A DNA stretch of 64,000 bases from Phaeobacter sp. CECT 5382 (GTDB lineage Bacteria > Pseudomonadota > Alphaproteobacteria > Rhodobacterales > Rhodobacteraceae). The notes under the pieces were generated by a model. That model searched no databases. It was given only the letters and a program-made list of their open reading frames with translations, and was not told the origin of the DNA. The number at the start of each line of letters is the position of its first letter. The stretch's first letter is position 1. Made by a program: the position numbers and the translations under genes. The stretch lies in the NCBI RefSeq assembly GCF_001457775.1, contig NZ_CYSG01000019.1, positions 1-64,000 of the forward strand. Direction: 5' to 3'. Positions 1 through 8,900 of the stretch are shown here, piece by piece.

Positions 1-70
1 TCGTCGCGGGCAGGAACCTGGTTCCAAGACCGGCAACAGGGAAAATCGCTTTGGTTACTTTACGGGACAT
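1..70 (-). CDS. galU: UTP-glucose-1-phosphate uridylyltransferase, N-terminal fragment cut by window edge
   Basis: Reading the minus strand from an ATG at 70 gives 23 residues beginning MSRKVTKAIFPVAGLGTRFL, the highly conserved nucleotide-binding N-terminus of GalU. The enzyme makes UDP-glucose, a precursor for exopolysaccharide and for UDP-galactose, which a galactopyranose mutase would need. An AAGGA ribosome-binding site lies about six bases upstream of the ATG. The rest of the gene lies outside the window. The fragment is short but the signature is diagnostic, and it fits the polysaccharide theme of the replicon. Confidence 0.9.
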   Translation of the reverse strand, partial: MSRKVTKAIFPVAGLGTRFLPAT

Positions 71-90
71 AAAAAATCCTTCGAACTACA

Positions 91-119
91 CATTTATCAA
101 AAAAGAAGCTGACTTTCAA
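91..119 (-). promoter_or_regulatory. possible promoter for galU
   Basis: On the minus strand TTGAAA (119-114) is followed, 17 bases later, by TAAATG (96-91), or 15 bases later by GATAAA. The stretch from 71 to 120 is much more AT-rich than its surroundings and lies directly upstream of the galU start. The -10 match is poor, so this is only a candidate. Confidence 0.3.
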
Positions 120-169
120 AAACTGCGGGTCTGTTCCGGGAGCTGCTTTGGGGCGGCGGTTTTGGCTCC

Positions 170-781
170 CTACCCGCGTCGGAAGATATTGCCAATGGTC
201 TGGAACACTAAATCAAAATCGTAACACATATTCTGATGGCGCTGATAGATCAGGTCCAGCCGCGCCTTGGCCGGGATGCAGATGCGGGAATAGACCGCAT
301 CGGTCTCTTCCGGGGTCTGGCAGCGCGCCAGCAGGGACGCTTCGTGCCTGTGATAGCTGATCGAGGCCAGGCCCGTCACACCGGGGCGCGATTTCAGCAC
401 CTCTTTGTAGATTTCCGGATAGGTCTCAACATATTGGCGCAGCGGCGGGCGCGGTCCCACAAAGGACAGATCTCCCTTGAGGATATTCCACAGCTGTGGG
501 AATTCATCCAGCCGTTTGGCCCGCAGCCAGGCGCCAGTCGGAGTGATCCGCGCGGTTTTGTCGCCGCCCGAAACACCAGTGTCCTCGTCCACCACCGTCA
601 TGGTGCGCAGTTTCCACAGCCGGAAGCTGCGGGTCGGGGTGGTCATCCGCTCGGCCAGATAAAACACCGGACGACCCTCTTTCAGCAACAGCCAGAGCAG
701 CAGCAGCAGCAGGATCGGCCCCAGAATGACGAGCAGAAGGGTGACAAAGAACAGATCAAAAAGGCGTTTGCGCCAGGTCAT
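170..781 (-). CDS. Undecaprenyl-phosphate sugar-1-phosphate transferase (small bacterial sugar transferase)
   Basis: This 203-residue protein belongs to the ExoY/WcaJ/PglC family, which transfers a sugar-1-phosphate from a UDP-sugar to undecaprenyl phosphate at the inner membrane and so starts lipid-linked polysaccharide synthesis. A single membrane segment rich in leucine spans about residues 7-32. The family motifs WKLRTM, DEFPQLWNILKGDLSFVGPRP (from the catalytic region) and RPGVTGLA are all present. It is the compact form of the family without the extra N-terminal helices of WbaP. The start at 781 was chosen because its ATG overlaps the stop of the upstream epimerase gene as ATGA; an upstream in-frame start would add 19 unsupported residues. 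The sugar used cannot be read from sequence. Confidence 0.9.
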   Translation of the reverse strand: MTWRKRLFDLFFVTLLLVILGPILLLLLLWLLLKEGRPVFYLAERMTTPTRSFRLWKLRTMTVVDEDTGVSGGDKTARITPTGAWLRAKRLDEFPQLWNILKGDLSFVGPRPPLRQYVETYPEIYKEVLKSRPGVTGLASISYHRHEASLLARCQTPEETDAVYSRICIPAKARLDLIYQRHQNMCYDFDLVFQTIGNIFRRG

Positions 782-1734
782 GATTGGGGGGATTCCTTGG
801 TGTTGAGAGAGGCGACAGCAGGCTCTGATCTGGCCCATTCGGTCAACATCCGGGCAGGATCAGCAGGAGGCAGAAGAGCTGCCGCACTGTCCGACAGGCA
901 CTGCCGCAGCTCTGTCAGATCCAGGTCGACCTCGGCAATCGCGGTCTGCGGCGCCGGGCGCCAGGCAAAGTCGCGCCCGGCCGCACGCAGCAGGGCCGCC
1001 ATTTCCACCGGCCCGGGCTGGGCCAGGTTGAGCACCGCAGGCAGGTGCGGCCTGGCTACCAGAGCTGCGAGGACCCCGGCCAATGTCCGGACCCCGATAT
1101 AGCTGCGGCGCGGGCTGCGCCCATCGCTGAACTGATCCAGGCTGAACCCGCTGCGCCAGCCGCCCAGAATGGCATCCAGCCCGGCAATATTGCCAATCCG
1201 CAGCACGGTGACAGGCACGCCAAGCGCGTGCGCTAGGGCCAGACTGCGCTGCTCCATGTCAACCTTGGCCCTGCCATAGGCATTTGTGGGCTGCAGTGGG
1301 GCATCTTCGCGCAGCAGTCCCGGTTGCGCACCGTAAACGGCCGCCGATGACGCCAACAGCACCCGCGTCGGCGGCCTTGCCTCCTCTGCTGCGGCCACAG
1401 CAGCGGCCCGGACAACCGCCTCGCCCAGGCGCCAGTTGTCGGCCAGATCGCTGTCGGCGCCTAATGTGGGCCGCCCGGGAACGACCCCCGCAAGGCACAG
1501 CACCACATCGGCACCGTGCAGCAGACGGGTGAGCGCCTGCGGCTGTTCCAGCGGGTCCAGAATTGTCCAGTTTTCCGCCGTAGCACTGGTCTCTGGTTCC
1601 GGGAGCTGCGCTGGCCGTCGCCTTGCCTGCCAGCGCAGGGGCGCTGCGGTGGGCAGCTGTTGCGACCAGCACTGGCGCAGCACCGTGCCGATCCGACCTG
1701 ACGCTCCCAAAACCACTGTGACCGGAAAACCCAT
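778..1734 (-). CDS. NAD-dependent epimerase/dehydratase (extended SDR)
   Basis: The 318-residue product starts with a Rossmann nucleotide-binding motif GASGRIG and carries the SDR catalytic pair in YGRAKVD. This is the extended short-chain dehydrogenase fold of nucleotide-sugar epimerases and dehydratases. Its position upstream of, and overlapping, the initiating sugar transferase suggests that it makes or modifies the first sugar of the repeat unit. The start at 1734 has an AGAGG ribosome-binding site six bases away; an in-frame start 29 codons upstream lacks such a site and adds a non-conserved leader. The exact substrate is unknown. A divergent promoter region of about 100 bases separates it from the export lipoprotein gene. 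Confidence 0.8.
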   Translation of the reverse strand: MGFPVTVVLGASGRIGTVLRQCWSQQLPTAAPLRWQARRRPAQLPEPETSATAENWTILDPLEQPQALTRLLHGADVVLCLAGVVPGRPTLGADSDLADNWRLGEAVVRAAAVAAAEEARPPTRVLLASSAAVYGAQPGLLREDAPLQPTNAYGRAKVDMEQRSLALAHALGVPVTVLRIGNIAGLDAILGGWRSGFSLDQFSDGRSPRRSYIGVRTLAGVLAALVARPHLPAVLNLAQPGPVEMAALLRAAGRDFAWRPAPQTAIAEVDLDLTELRQCLSDSAAALLPPADPARMLTEWARSEPAVASLNTKESPQS

Positions 1735-1838
1735 CTGCTGCCTCTGTTGCTGGCCGTCGCGCCCTGTTATTGACGCCTTGCCCAAGCGCAGTATCTTGCG
1801 GTGACTAAAAATCAAGCCCATTCCTGAAAAGAGCTTCC

Positions 1839-2954
1839 ATGCGCCTATTGCTTTCCCTGATCGCCGCGACCAGCCTGATCCTGCTTCCGGTTGCCTGCAG
1901 TCGCCTGCCAGGCGGTGCCCCGGCCAGCGAGGAAATCATCAGGCAATCCGGCGAATCGGATGCTGATTTCGCGCTCTACACGGTCAATCGCGCCTTTCTG
2001 CCCACCGTCGCGCAATGGCCCGGTACCGGCACACAGGAGCATCTCAGCTGGCTTGGCGCCAGCCATGGGGCCAAAACCCAGATCATCCAGCCCGGTGACA
2101 AGCTGACGCTGCGGATCTGGGACAGCAGCGACAACTCGCTGCTGACCTCGTCGGAACAGAAAGCAGTGCAGCTGCAGGATGTGCGCGTGGCGGCAAATGG
2201 CACCATTTTCATGCCCTATGTCGGCAGCGTGAATGTGCTGGGGTTGACCCCGGATCTGGCCCGCGAAGAACTGCAGGTTGAGCTCGAAGCCATCGTGCCC
2301 TCAGCGCAGCTGCAGCTGGATATGCTGGAAGGGCGCAACAATTCGGTCGATCTGGTCTCGGGCGTGGCCCAGCCGGGCACCTACCCGATGCCAAACCGTA
2401 ATTATTCGGTGATGGGGCTGATTTCAGCCGGCGGCGGCATCAGTTCCAATCTGAATAATCCGCAGATCCGTCTGGTGCGGGGCCGCAGTATCTACGGCAC
2501 CTCGGTGGATGCGCTGCTGAACGATCCGAACAAGGACAGCCTGCTGCGTGGCGGCGACCGGGTCTTTGTCGAAGAAGACGAGCGCTACTTCCTGTCCTTT
2601 GGCGCCACCGGCACTGAAGATCTGCATATCTTCAGCAAGGATTCAGTTTCTGCCATGGATGCGATGTCGATCGCCGGTGGGTTTCAGGACAGCCGCGCAG
2701 ATCCGCAGGGTCTGCTGATCCTGCGCGAATATGAGCCTTCTGCCGTGGCGCCCGGAGTGCGGGGGCCGCGCCAGACGCGAGTGGTCTTTACCCTTGATCT
2801 GACCTCGGCGGACGGGCTGTTTTCAGCCCGCAATTTCGAGATCAATCCCGGAGATCTGGTGATGGCAACCGAATCGCCGATCAATGATGCGCTGACCATC
2901 TCCAACCTGATCGGCAACTTCTTTGGCGTCTTCAGCCGGGCAGGTGTTCTTTAA
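1839..2954 (+). CDS. Outer-membrane polysaccharide export lipoprotein (Wza/OPX family)
   Basis: This 371-residue protein has a lipoprotein signal peptide ending in a lipobox LPVAC with Cys20 as the expected lipidated residue. Residues about 85-190 match the polysaccharide export domain (QPGDKLTLRIWDSS, then VRVAANGTIFMPYVG), followed by SLBB-like segments (SGVAQPGTYPMPNRNYSVMG). OPX proteins form the outer-membrane channel for capsule or exopolysaccharide. No other OPX gene is visible in the window, so it could partner either a Wzy-type system outside the window or the KpsMTE-type ABC exporter at 43-46 kb. It is divergent from the epimerase/transferase pair and is followed by a small hairpin. 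Confidence 0.88.
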   Translation: MRLLLSLIAATSLILLPVACSRLPGGAPASEEIIRQSGESDADFALYTVNRAFLPTVAQWPGTGTQEHLSWLGASHGAKTQIIQPGDKLTLRIWDSSDNSLLTSSEQKAVQLQDVRVAANGTIFMPYVGSVNVLGLTPDLAREELQVELEAIVPSAQLQLDMLEGRNNSVDLVSGVAQPGTYPMPNRNYSVMGLISAGGGISSNLNNPQIRLVRGRSIYGTSVDALLNDPNKDSLLRGGDRVFVEEDERYFLSFGATGTEDLHIFSKDSVSAMDAMSIAGGFQDSRADPQGLLILREYEPSAVAPGVRGPRQTRVVFTLDLTSADGLFSARNFEINPGDLVMATESPINDALTISNLIGNFFGVFSRAGVL

Positions 2955-2971
2955 AAGGCGCGGTCGCCTTT
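2954..2971 (+). terminator. weak hairpin after the export gene
   Basis: A seven-base stem (AAAGGCG / CGCCTTT) with a four-base loop begins at the last base of the stop codon. It is followed by a mixed sequence rather than a T-tract, so termination would be weak if it occurs at all. Confidence 0.4.
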
Positions 2972-3144
2972 GACCTTTGGTGTCCCGAAAAACTTGCGGG
3001 GAAAAACGTGCCGGGATTAAAAAATACTTAAGGTTTTTCCCATTTGCCTCTACCGTGACGCGAAACAGGCAACGGCCTTGCTGAGATGACTTGCCTGGAC
3101 CTTGCCAGATGTGCCTGTTTTTGTTCCGCAAAGGCGCACTGACG

Positions 3145-3627
3145 ATGACAGAGACAAGAACCGAGACGAGAGACAAGACGATGACAAAAACATTGAGACC
3201 CCTTGCTCTGAAGAAACTGGTCCCGGCCTTTACCTTGGCCTTTACCCTGATCACCGCCATGACCGGTGCGGCCGCCGCGCTGACGGCTGATCCGGTACAG
3301 CAGTATAACTCCAATGCAGTCTGGTTCGAAAACTGGACTGGCCTGAGCAATGCCACCCTGGTGGTGGCGGCGCCCAACGGCAAGGTCATCGAGGTGTTTG
3401 CCGCCTCCGGCACACCGGTTTTTGAACTCTCGCGCGATCAGGTGCAGGACGGCATCTACCGATACGAGCTGAAGGCCGCCACCGACGAGGCGGTCGAAAT
3501 CGTCAACCCCATCGACAATGGCCGCACCGAGGTGACCAGTTCCCGCGCCAAACCCTTCTATATGAACGGCTCTTTTGTGGTGTCCCGCGGGGTGATCACC
3601 ATCCCCGAAGAGATCCGCGAAGATTGA
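3145..3627 (+). CDS. Secreted protein of unknown function
   Basis: I do not recognise this family. From the ATG at 3145 it encodes 160 residues, and from a second ATG at 3181 148 residues. Both contain a Sec-type signal (basic start, hydrophobic FTLAFTLITAMTGAAAA). The mature part, about 115 residues, is rich in beta-prone segments (NATLVVAAPNGKVIEVFAASG, then YRYELKAATDEAVEIVNP) and has no cysteines. The N-terminal coding region contains the short repeats TETRTETR and may not be translated if 3181 is used. It lies 70 bases upstream of the fibre-like gene and in the same direction, which suggests that the two are co-expressed and exported together. Confidence 0.65.
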   Translation: MTETRTETRDKTMTKTLRPLALKKLVPAFTLAFTLITAMTGAAAALTADPVQQYNSNAVWFENWTGLSNATLVVAAPNGKVIEVFAASGTPVFELSRDQVQDGIYRYELKAATDEAVEIVNPIDNGRTEVTSSRAKPFYMNGSFVVSRGVITIPEEIRED

Positions 3628-3697
3628 TCCAAAAGATAGATAACACTGACAGGCCCGGCAGGCAGGACTGCAGGGTTTCACAGAAAAGGAATTTTCC

Positions 3698-4888
3698 ATG
3701 AGCATGAATATTCAACGCGGCCTGATCGCAGGCATCAGCACACTGGGCCTGATGACGGGCGCGGCGCAGGCCGATCAAGTCATCAACGATGATCTGATCG
3801 TCAACCAGAGCCTCTGTGTCGGCAATGATTGCGTCAATGGTGAGGCCTTTGGCTTTGACACCATTCGCATGAAGGAAAACAACGTACGCATCGGCATCAA
3901 CGATACCTCCAATTCCGCCAGCTTCCCCCAGAATGACTGGCAGCTGACCTTCAATGACAGCGGCAATGGCGGGCAGAACAAGTTCTCCGTCGATGATATC
4001 TCCGCGGGCCGCACCCCCTTCACCATCGAAGCCGGTTCCCCGTCGCATGCGCTTTATGTCGATGACGGTGGCCGTATTGGCCTACGGACTGCGACTCCGG
4101 TTGTTGAAATGCACATGGTCAGTGGTGACAGCCCGACCATGCGTCTGGAGCAGGATGGATCGTCCGGCTTTACCCCGCAGACCTGGGATATGGCCGGCAA
4201 CGAGACCAACTTCTTTGTCCGTGACGCCACCAATGGCAGCCGTATCCCGTTCAAGATCCGCCCCTCGGCGCCCACCAATTCGATCTATGTCGACACCGAT
4301 GGCGATATTGGTCTGGGTACCGCCAGCCCGGATGCCGGGCTGCATGTAACCCGGGGGTCTTTGCTTGTTGAAGAGGGTGACAGCGGCGCGCCGGAAGCCA
4401 TAGTGCATGTCAGACGGACGGGTGGCGGCGCGGGCCTTGATATCCTGAAACTGCAATCGGATAACTCTTTCGAGGTTCTGTTTCAGAACGATGCACCCTC
4501 AGCGGTTGTGGATGTCTTCAAAATCGCACACACCGGGAGCGAATTTCGCATCCTGAACCAAGACACGGCCGGCACCACCGAATTCTCCCTGGATGCCGAT
4601 GGCAATCTGTCTTTGCTGGGCAATCTGACCGTCAACACCGGCGGAACCTCCGCCAGCTTCCCGGATTATGTGTTTGACCCGGAGTATGAGCTGATGCCTC
4701 TGGCCCAGGTCGAGGCCTTCATCCAGACCAACGGTCATCTGCCCAAAGTGCCCTCGGCGGAACAGGTGTCACAAGAAGGGATCAATGTCAGCGCTCTGCA
4801 GATTACCCTGCTGGAAAAGGTCGAAGAGCTGACACTCTACACGCTGGCCCAGCAGAAATTGATCGAAGAACTGACCAGCCGTCAGTAA
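3698..4888 (+). CDS. Secreted tail-fibre-like protein
   Basis: The 396-residue protein has a clear signal peptide (GLIAGISTLGLMTGAAQA). It contains at least two related segments of roughly 95 residues, each built of WDMAGNETNFFVRD/NDWQLTFNDSGNGG-like, I.PFTIE/IPFKIRP-like and ALYVDDGGRIGLRT/SIYVDTDGDIGLGT-like stretches, as in trimeric fibre proteins. The C-terminus (DYVFDPEYELMPLAQVEAF, then HLPKVPSAEQV and a heptad-like LLEKVEELTLYTLAQQKLIEEL) is the ending typical of fibre-like surface proteins that are common in Bacteroidetes and related to phage tail-fibre/S74-type ends, but here without an obvious peptidase domain. An AGGA ribosome-binding site lies eight bases before the ATG. An adhesive role is an inference. 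Confidence 0.7.
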   Translation: MSMNIQRGLIAGISTLGLMTGAAQADQVINDDLIVNQSLCVGNDCVNGEAFGFDTIRMKENNVRIGINDTSNSASFPQNDWQLTFNDSGNGGQNKFSVDDISAGRTPFTIEAGSPSHALYVDDGGRIGLRTATPVVEMHMVSGDSPTMRLEQDGSSGFTPQTWDMAGNETNFFVRDATNGSRIPFKIRPSAPTNSIYVDTDGDIGLGTASPDAGLHVTRGSLLVEEGDSGAPEAIVHVRRTGGGAGLDILKLQSDNSFEVLFQNDAPSAVVDVFKIAHTGSEFRILNQDTAGTTEFSLDADGNLSLLGNLTVNTGGTSASFPDYVFDPEYELMPLAQVEAFIQTNGHLPKVPSAEQVSQEGINVSALQITLLEKVEELTLYTLAQQKLIEELTSRQ

Positions 4889-4906
4889 GATCGACCCCGT
4901 AACACA

Positions 4907-4944
4907 AAACAGACTGCCTCCAGATCCTTGGAAGCAGTCTGTTT
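4907..4944 (+). terminator. intrinsic-terminator-like hairpin
   Basis: An 11-base perfect stem (AAACAGACTGC at 4907-4917 pairs with 4934-4944) lies 18 bases after the stop of the fibre-like gene. There is no long T-run beyond the TTT within the stem, so it may be a terminator or an mRNA-stabilising hairpin. Confidence 0.6.
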
Positions 4945-4963
4945 ATCAAGGGCTTGTTGAAAC

Positions 4964-5815
4964 ATGATACCCCCGATTGCCATTGGCGCCGTAGGTGGCA
5001 GCGGCACCCGCGTCATCGCAGATTTCCTCATCAAGGCCGGCATCCACATGGGCCAGGAGCTGAATAGTGCCAATGATAATCTCTGGTTTACTTTTCTGTT
5101 CAAACGGCCGCGCTGGTTTGCCAGTTTTCCCGAGGCCGCCGAGATCCACAGCGCCATGGCCTTGTTTCAAAAGGCCTCAACAGTCGGCTTGCGGGGGACC
5201 ATAACGGCCAGCGAAGAGGCCCTGCTGCAGCAGATCGCAGCAGAGTTGCGCAGCACGTCCCGCCCCATTGGTATCGGTGCAGACTGCATCGAAAGGCTGT
5301 TGGCGTCGCAGCGTGTGTCGGCCAAACCAGATGAGGCCTGGGGCTGGAAGGAGCCCAATACGCAGATATTTTTGCCCGAGCTGGCCCGTTGTGTGCCAGG
5401 TTTTCGCTACATCCATGTGCTGCGCAATGGGTTTGACATGGCGTTCAGCCGCAACACACAACAGGCCCGTAACTGGAGCGGGTCCCTGTTCGAAAGCCCC
5501 CTTGCAGGCGAGGCCATTTCGCAAGAACAGATCCTGGACTATTGGATCGCCGCCAACCGCCGCACCCTGTCCCAGGGGCAGAGCTTGCTGGGGTCACGTT
5601 TTTTCGTGCTCTGCTATGAGGCGCTCTGCGATCACCCGGAGCGGGAGATTCAACGCCTGTTCGATTTTCTCGACCGCCCAATCCCCAAGACGGTTCACCC
5701 CGATCAAATCAAACCCCGAAGCCGGGGGCGATATCTGGAGCAGGACCTGAGCCGGTTTACACCAGCCCAGAAAGATGCCGTTGCAGAGATCATGACGGCA
5801 GCTGAGACCTCGTAG
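4964..5815 (+). CDS. Sulfotransferase family protein
   Basis: The 283-residue protein shows the PAPS-dependent sulfotransferase pattern. A 5'-phosphosulfate-binding loop, GAVGGSGTRV, sits at residues 8-17, and the 3'-phosphate-binding segment YIHVLRNGFDMAFSRN lies near residues 147-162. Sulfotransferases move a sulfuryl group from PAPS to hydroxyls on sugars, lipids or proteins. The gene starts just after the terminator-like hairpin and stands alone on the plus strand. It is one of five sulfotransferase-like genes in the window, which suggests a sulfated surface polysaccharide. The acceptor is unknown. Confidence 0.75.
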   Translation: MIPPIAIGAVGGSGTRVIADFLIKAGIHMGQELNSANDNLWFTFLFKRPRWFASFPEAAEIHSAMALFQKASTVGLRGTITASEEALLQQIAAELRSTSRPIGIGADCIERLLASQRVSAKPDEAWGWKEPNTQIFLPELARCVPGFRYIHVLRNGFDMAFSRNTQQARNWSGSLFESPLAGEAISQEQILDYWIAANRRTLSQGQSLLGSRFFVLCYEALCDHPEREIQRLFDFLDRPIPKTVHPDQIKPRSRGRYLEQDLSRFTPAQKDAVAEIMTAAETS

Positions 5816-5910
5816 AAACCGGGCAAAATTGGCCTCTCGGCTTCACATAGGTGAGCGCAATCTTTCAATTGTGCCACTCCTCTTCAACACAAGACGCTAA
5901 AGCGGCAGTC

Positions 5911-8900
5911 ATGAAACCTTTTATTCTCCACAGTCGGTACTGGCATTTCTGTATTGCCTGCATGTTGGTGATGATCCTTGCTGTTCTGTTCTGGACCGGG
6001 TCGCGGTATCCGGCGCTGAATGAAAAGCTGATGATGTCGGGTGCTTTGCAGCTGGAAGATCCGCTCAGCTTTGAGGCGCGCTTTGCGATCTCTGCCTCAA
6101 TGGGTACCGCAGAGCGGGTGTTTTATTCAACGATCAACTGGCTTTATACCAATAAACAAGGGATGACCTTCGGCATCCTTTTTGCCGCCGCCTTTATGAC
6201 GGCGCTGTCCTATCTGCGTCAGCGCAGCTTTGCCAGCCCGCTGGCCAATTCCCTTTTGGGGCTGTTTTTGGGCGCGCCTCTGGGGGTCTGCGCCAATTGT
6301 GCCGCCCCCATCGGCAAGGGGCTTTATGCCTCGGGGATGCGGGCTGAAACGGCACTCGCCGCCATGGTGGCCTCGCCCAGCCTCAATTTTGTGGTGCTGA
6401 CCATGCTGTTCAGTCTGGTGCCCATTTACATGGTGCTGGCCAAGATCGCGCTGAGCCTGCTGGTGATCCTGGTGCTGGTGCCACTGGTCTGCCGCAGCCT
6501 GTCCCCGGAACAGATACCCGTTCAGATACCCGCTCAGATACAGGCACAGATCACCTTCCCCGCAGAGGCCCCACAGCCCTGGAGTGCTGCGGAACTGGCC
6601 GCCAGCGCCCCGGAAACAGAAGGGCTGATCCGGGCCGTCCTTGGGGTCGGGCGCGCCTATCTGGGCAATCTGTGGTATATCATCCGTCTCACCGTGCCGC
6701 TGATGCTGGCGGCGGGGTTTCTGGGTGCGCTGGTGGCCACCCTGCTGCCGCCTGCCCTGATCACCGATCTGCCCTTTGGTCTGGCCGCGCTGGTCCTTAT
6801 CGCCCTGGTGGGATTGTTCCTGCCGGTGCCCATGGGGTTTGACGTGGTGCTTTGCGGGGTGCTGATCGCCAGCGGGCTGGCGCAGGGCTATGTCATGGCG
6901 TTGCTGATCACCCTGGGCAGTTTTTCGATCTATTCCTTCTTTATCATCCATCAGATGCTGGGGCTGCGGCTGGCGGCGCGAATGGCGGGCGGCATTGCCC
7001 TGCTGGGTATCCTCGCGGGGGCCTGCGCCCAAGGCTATCACAGCTGGCAAAGCCAGCGTGCTCTGGACATGCTGCTGCACAGCAGTCTGGCGCCCTCTGC
7101 CGCATCCAACAGCTCGGCGCACACCCTGTTCTGGGGCGCAGCTCAGGCCGCCACGCTGGAGGATCCTGCCCGACCGCGGGTGATCAGCCCCGATGCGGGC
7201 CAGATCGAAATCATATCAACCCCCTTTGCGCCCCGCTCGGCCGCCGCCGACACTCTGTTTCAACGCACCGAGGCGAGCACCATTGGCATCGACAAGCCGC
7301 TGGAGTTTTCCATGCGCGACATGTGGCCGCCCTTCTGGGAGGGCCGCAGCCTGTCCTCGGGCGATATCGACGGCGATGGCGATATCGATCTGGCTGTCGC
7401 CTCGACCAAAGCCGGGCTGTATCTTTATGAAAACGATGGCAGCGGCCAGTTTTCCCGCGTCATTCTGGATCCCGGCGCGCTGAACAAACTGGCGGATCTG
7501 CAGATCTTCAATGCGGTGCTGGTCGATATCGACAATGACGGCTGGCTGGATCTGTTTTTCGCCAGCTACCTCAAAGGCAATTTCTGGTGGCGCAATGAGG
7601 CCGGGCGCTTTGGCACAGAGCCGCTGCTCCCGGTCAGAAACCGCGCCGATGCACCGCTGTCGATGGCACTCAGCTTTGCCGATCTGGATCGCGACGGCTA
7701 TCTCGATCTGGCGCTGGGGAACTGGGCTGCGGGCTGGTATCGCCGCATTCCGGGCGAGGAGGCGCGCAACCGGGTGGTGTTCAACCCAGATGGCCGCCTT
7801 GATGGCGAAACATATCGCGACCTGCCCGGCATCCCCGGTGAAACACTGTCGGTGCTGTTCAGTGATTTCGACGGCGATGGCGCCCAGGATCTGATCATTG
7901 GCAATGATTTTGACATCCCCGATTATTTCTATCGTGGCGACGGCAGCGGCGGGCTTGCGATGATCACCCAGCCCGAAGGGCTGATCCCGCATACCACCAC
8001 CACCACCATGGCGGTGAATGTGGCGGATCTGTTCAATGATGGTAGCCCCGAGATCTATCTGGCGCAGATCGCCGGGCGCTCTTCCGGGGTGTCGGACCGG
8101 CTGAAAATGCAGCCTCTGGCGCAGTATTGCGACGTGATCCGCGACCCGGCGGCCAAGGCGACCTGCCAGCAGAATATGGCGATCAAGCGCTGGTACAAAT
8201 CCGGCAACCGCTTTGATCCCTCTTATGCGGCCAGATGTCAGGCGCTGAGCAAGGCGCAGGACGGGTCTCTGGCGGCCGAATGCAAGGCGATGCTGATCAA
8301 GGATCTGGCCATTCAGAAACGTGACCCTTCGATCTGTGGCCTGATCCCCGCCGACCAGCCGGTGCCGCGCGCCTATTGCGATCTGCATTTCAAACCCGGT
8401 CGCCAGCCACAGGCGGCGGAAATCGCCCTGACCCACCCGCAGATCCTGCGGGCCAATGTGCTGCTGGAATGGCAGGGGAAAGCCTATGCCGACAGGGCAG
8501 AGGCGCGCGGCCTCGAGGTGGGCGGCTGGAGCTGGGACACCAAGGTGGCGGATTTTGATCAGGATGGCTGGCAGGACATCTATATCGTCAATGGCACATG
8601 GGTTCCCAATGAGGTCTCGCCTTCAAATCTGTTCTTTCACAATACCGGCACCGGCACATTCCGGGAGGCCTCGGGGCCCATGGGGCTGGAAGATTACCTG
8701 ATGACGGCGGCGGCCAGCCAGTTTGACATGGATGGCGATGGCGATCTGGATCTGGTGACCCATCCGGTCAACGGACCACTGGTGGTGTTTCACAACACCG
8801 GTCAGCAGCCGGGGCTGGCGTTTCAGCTGGAGGATATGACCGGTAACCGCGCCGCGATCGGGGCCCGTGTCACCCTGGAGATGGCGGATGGCAGCCGCCA

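Noticed and set aside
7216-8436. 406-codon minus-strand open frame
   Set aside because: It lies opposite the FG-GAP repeats of the permease fusion and shows no family features.
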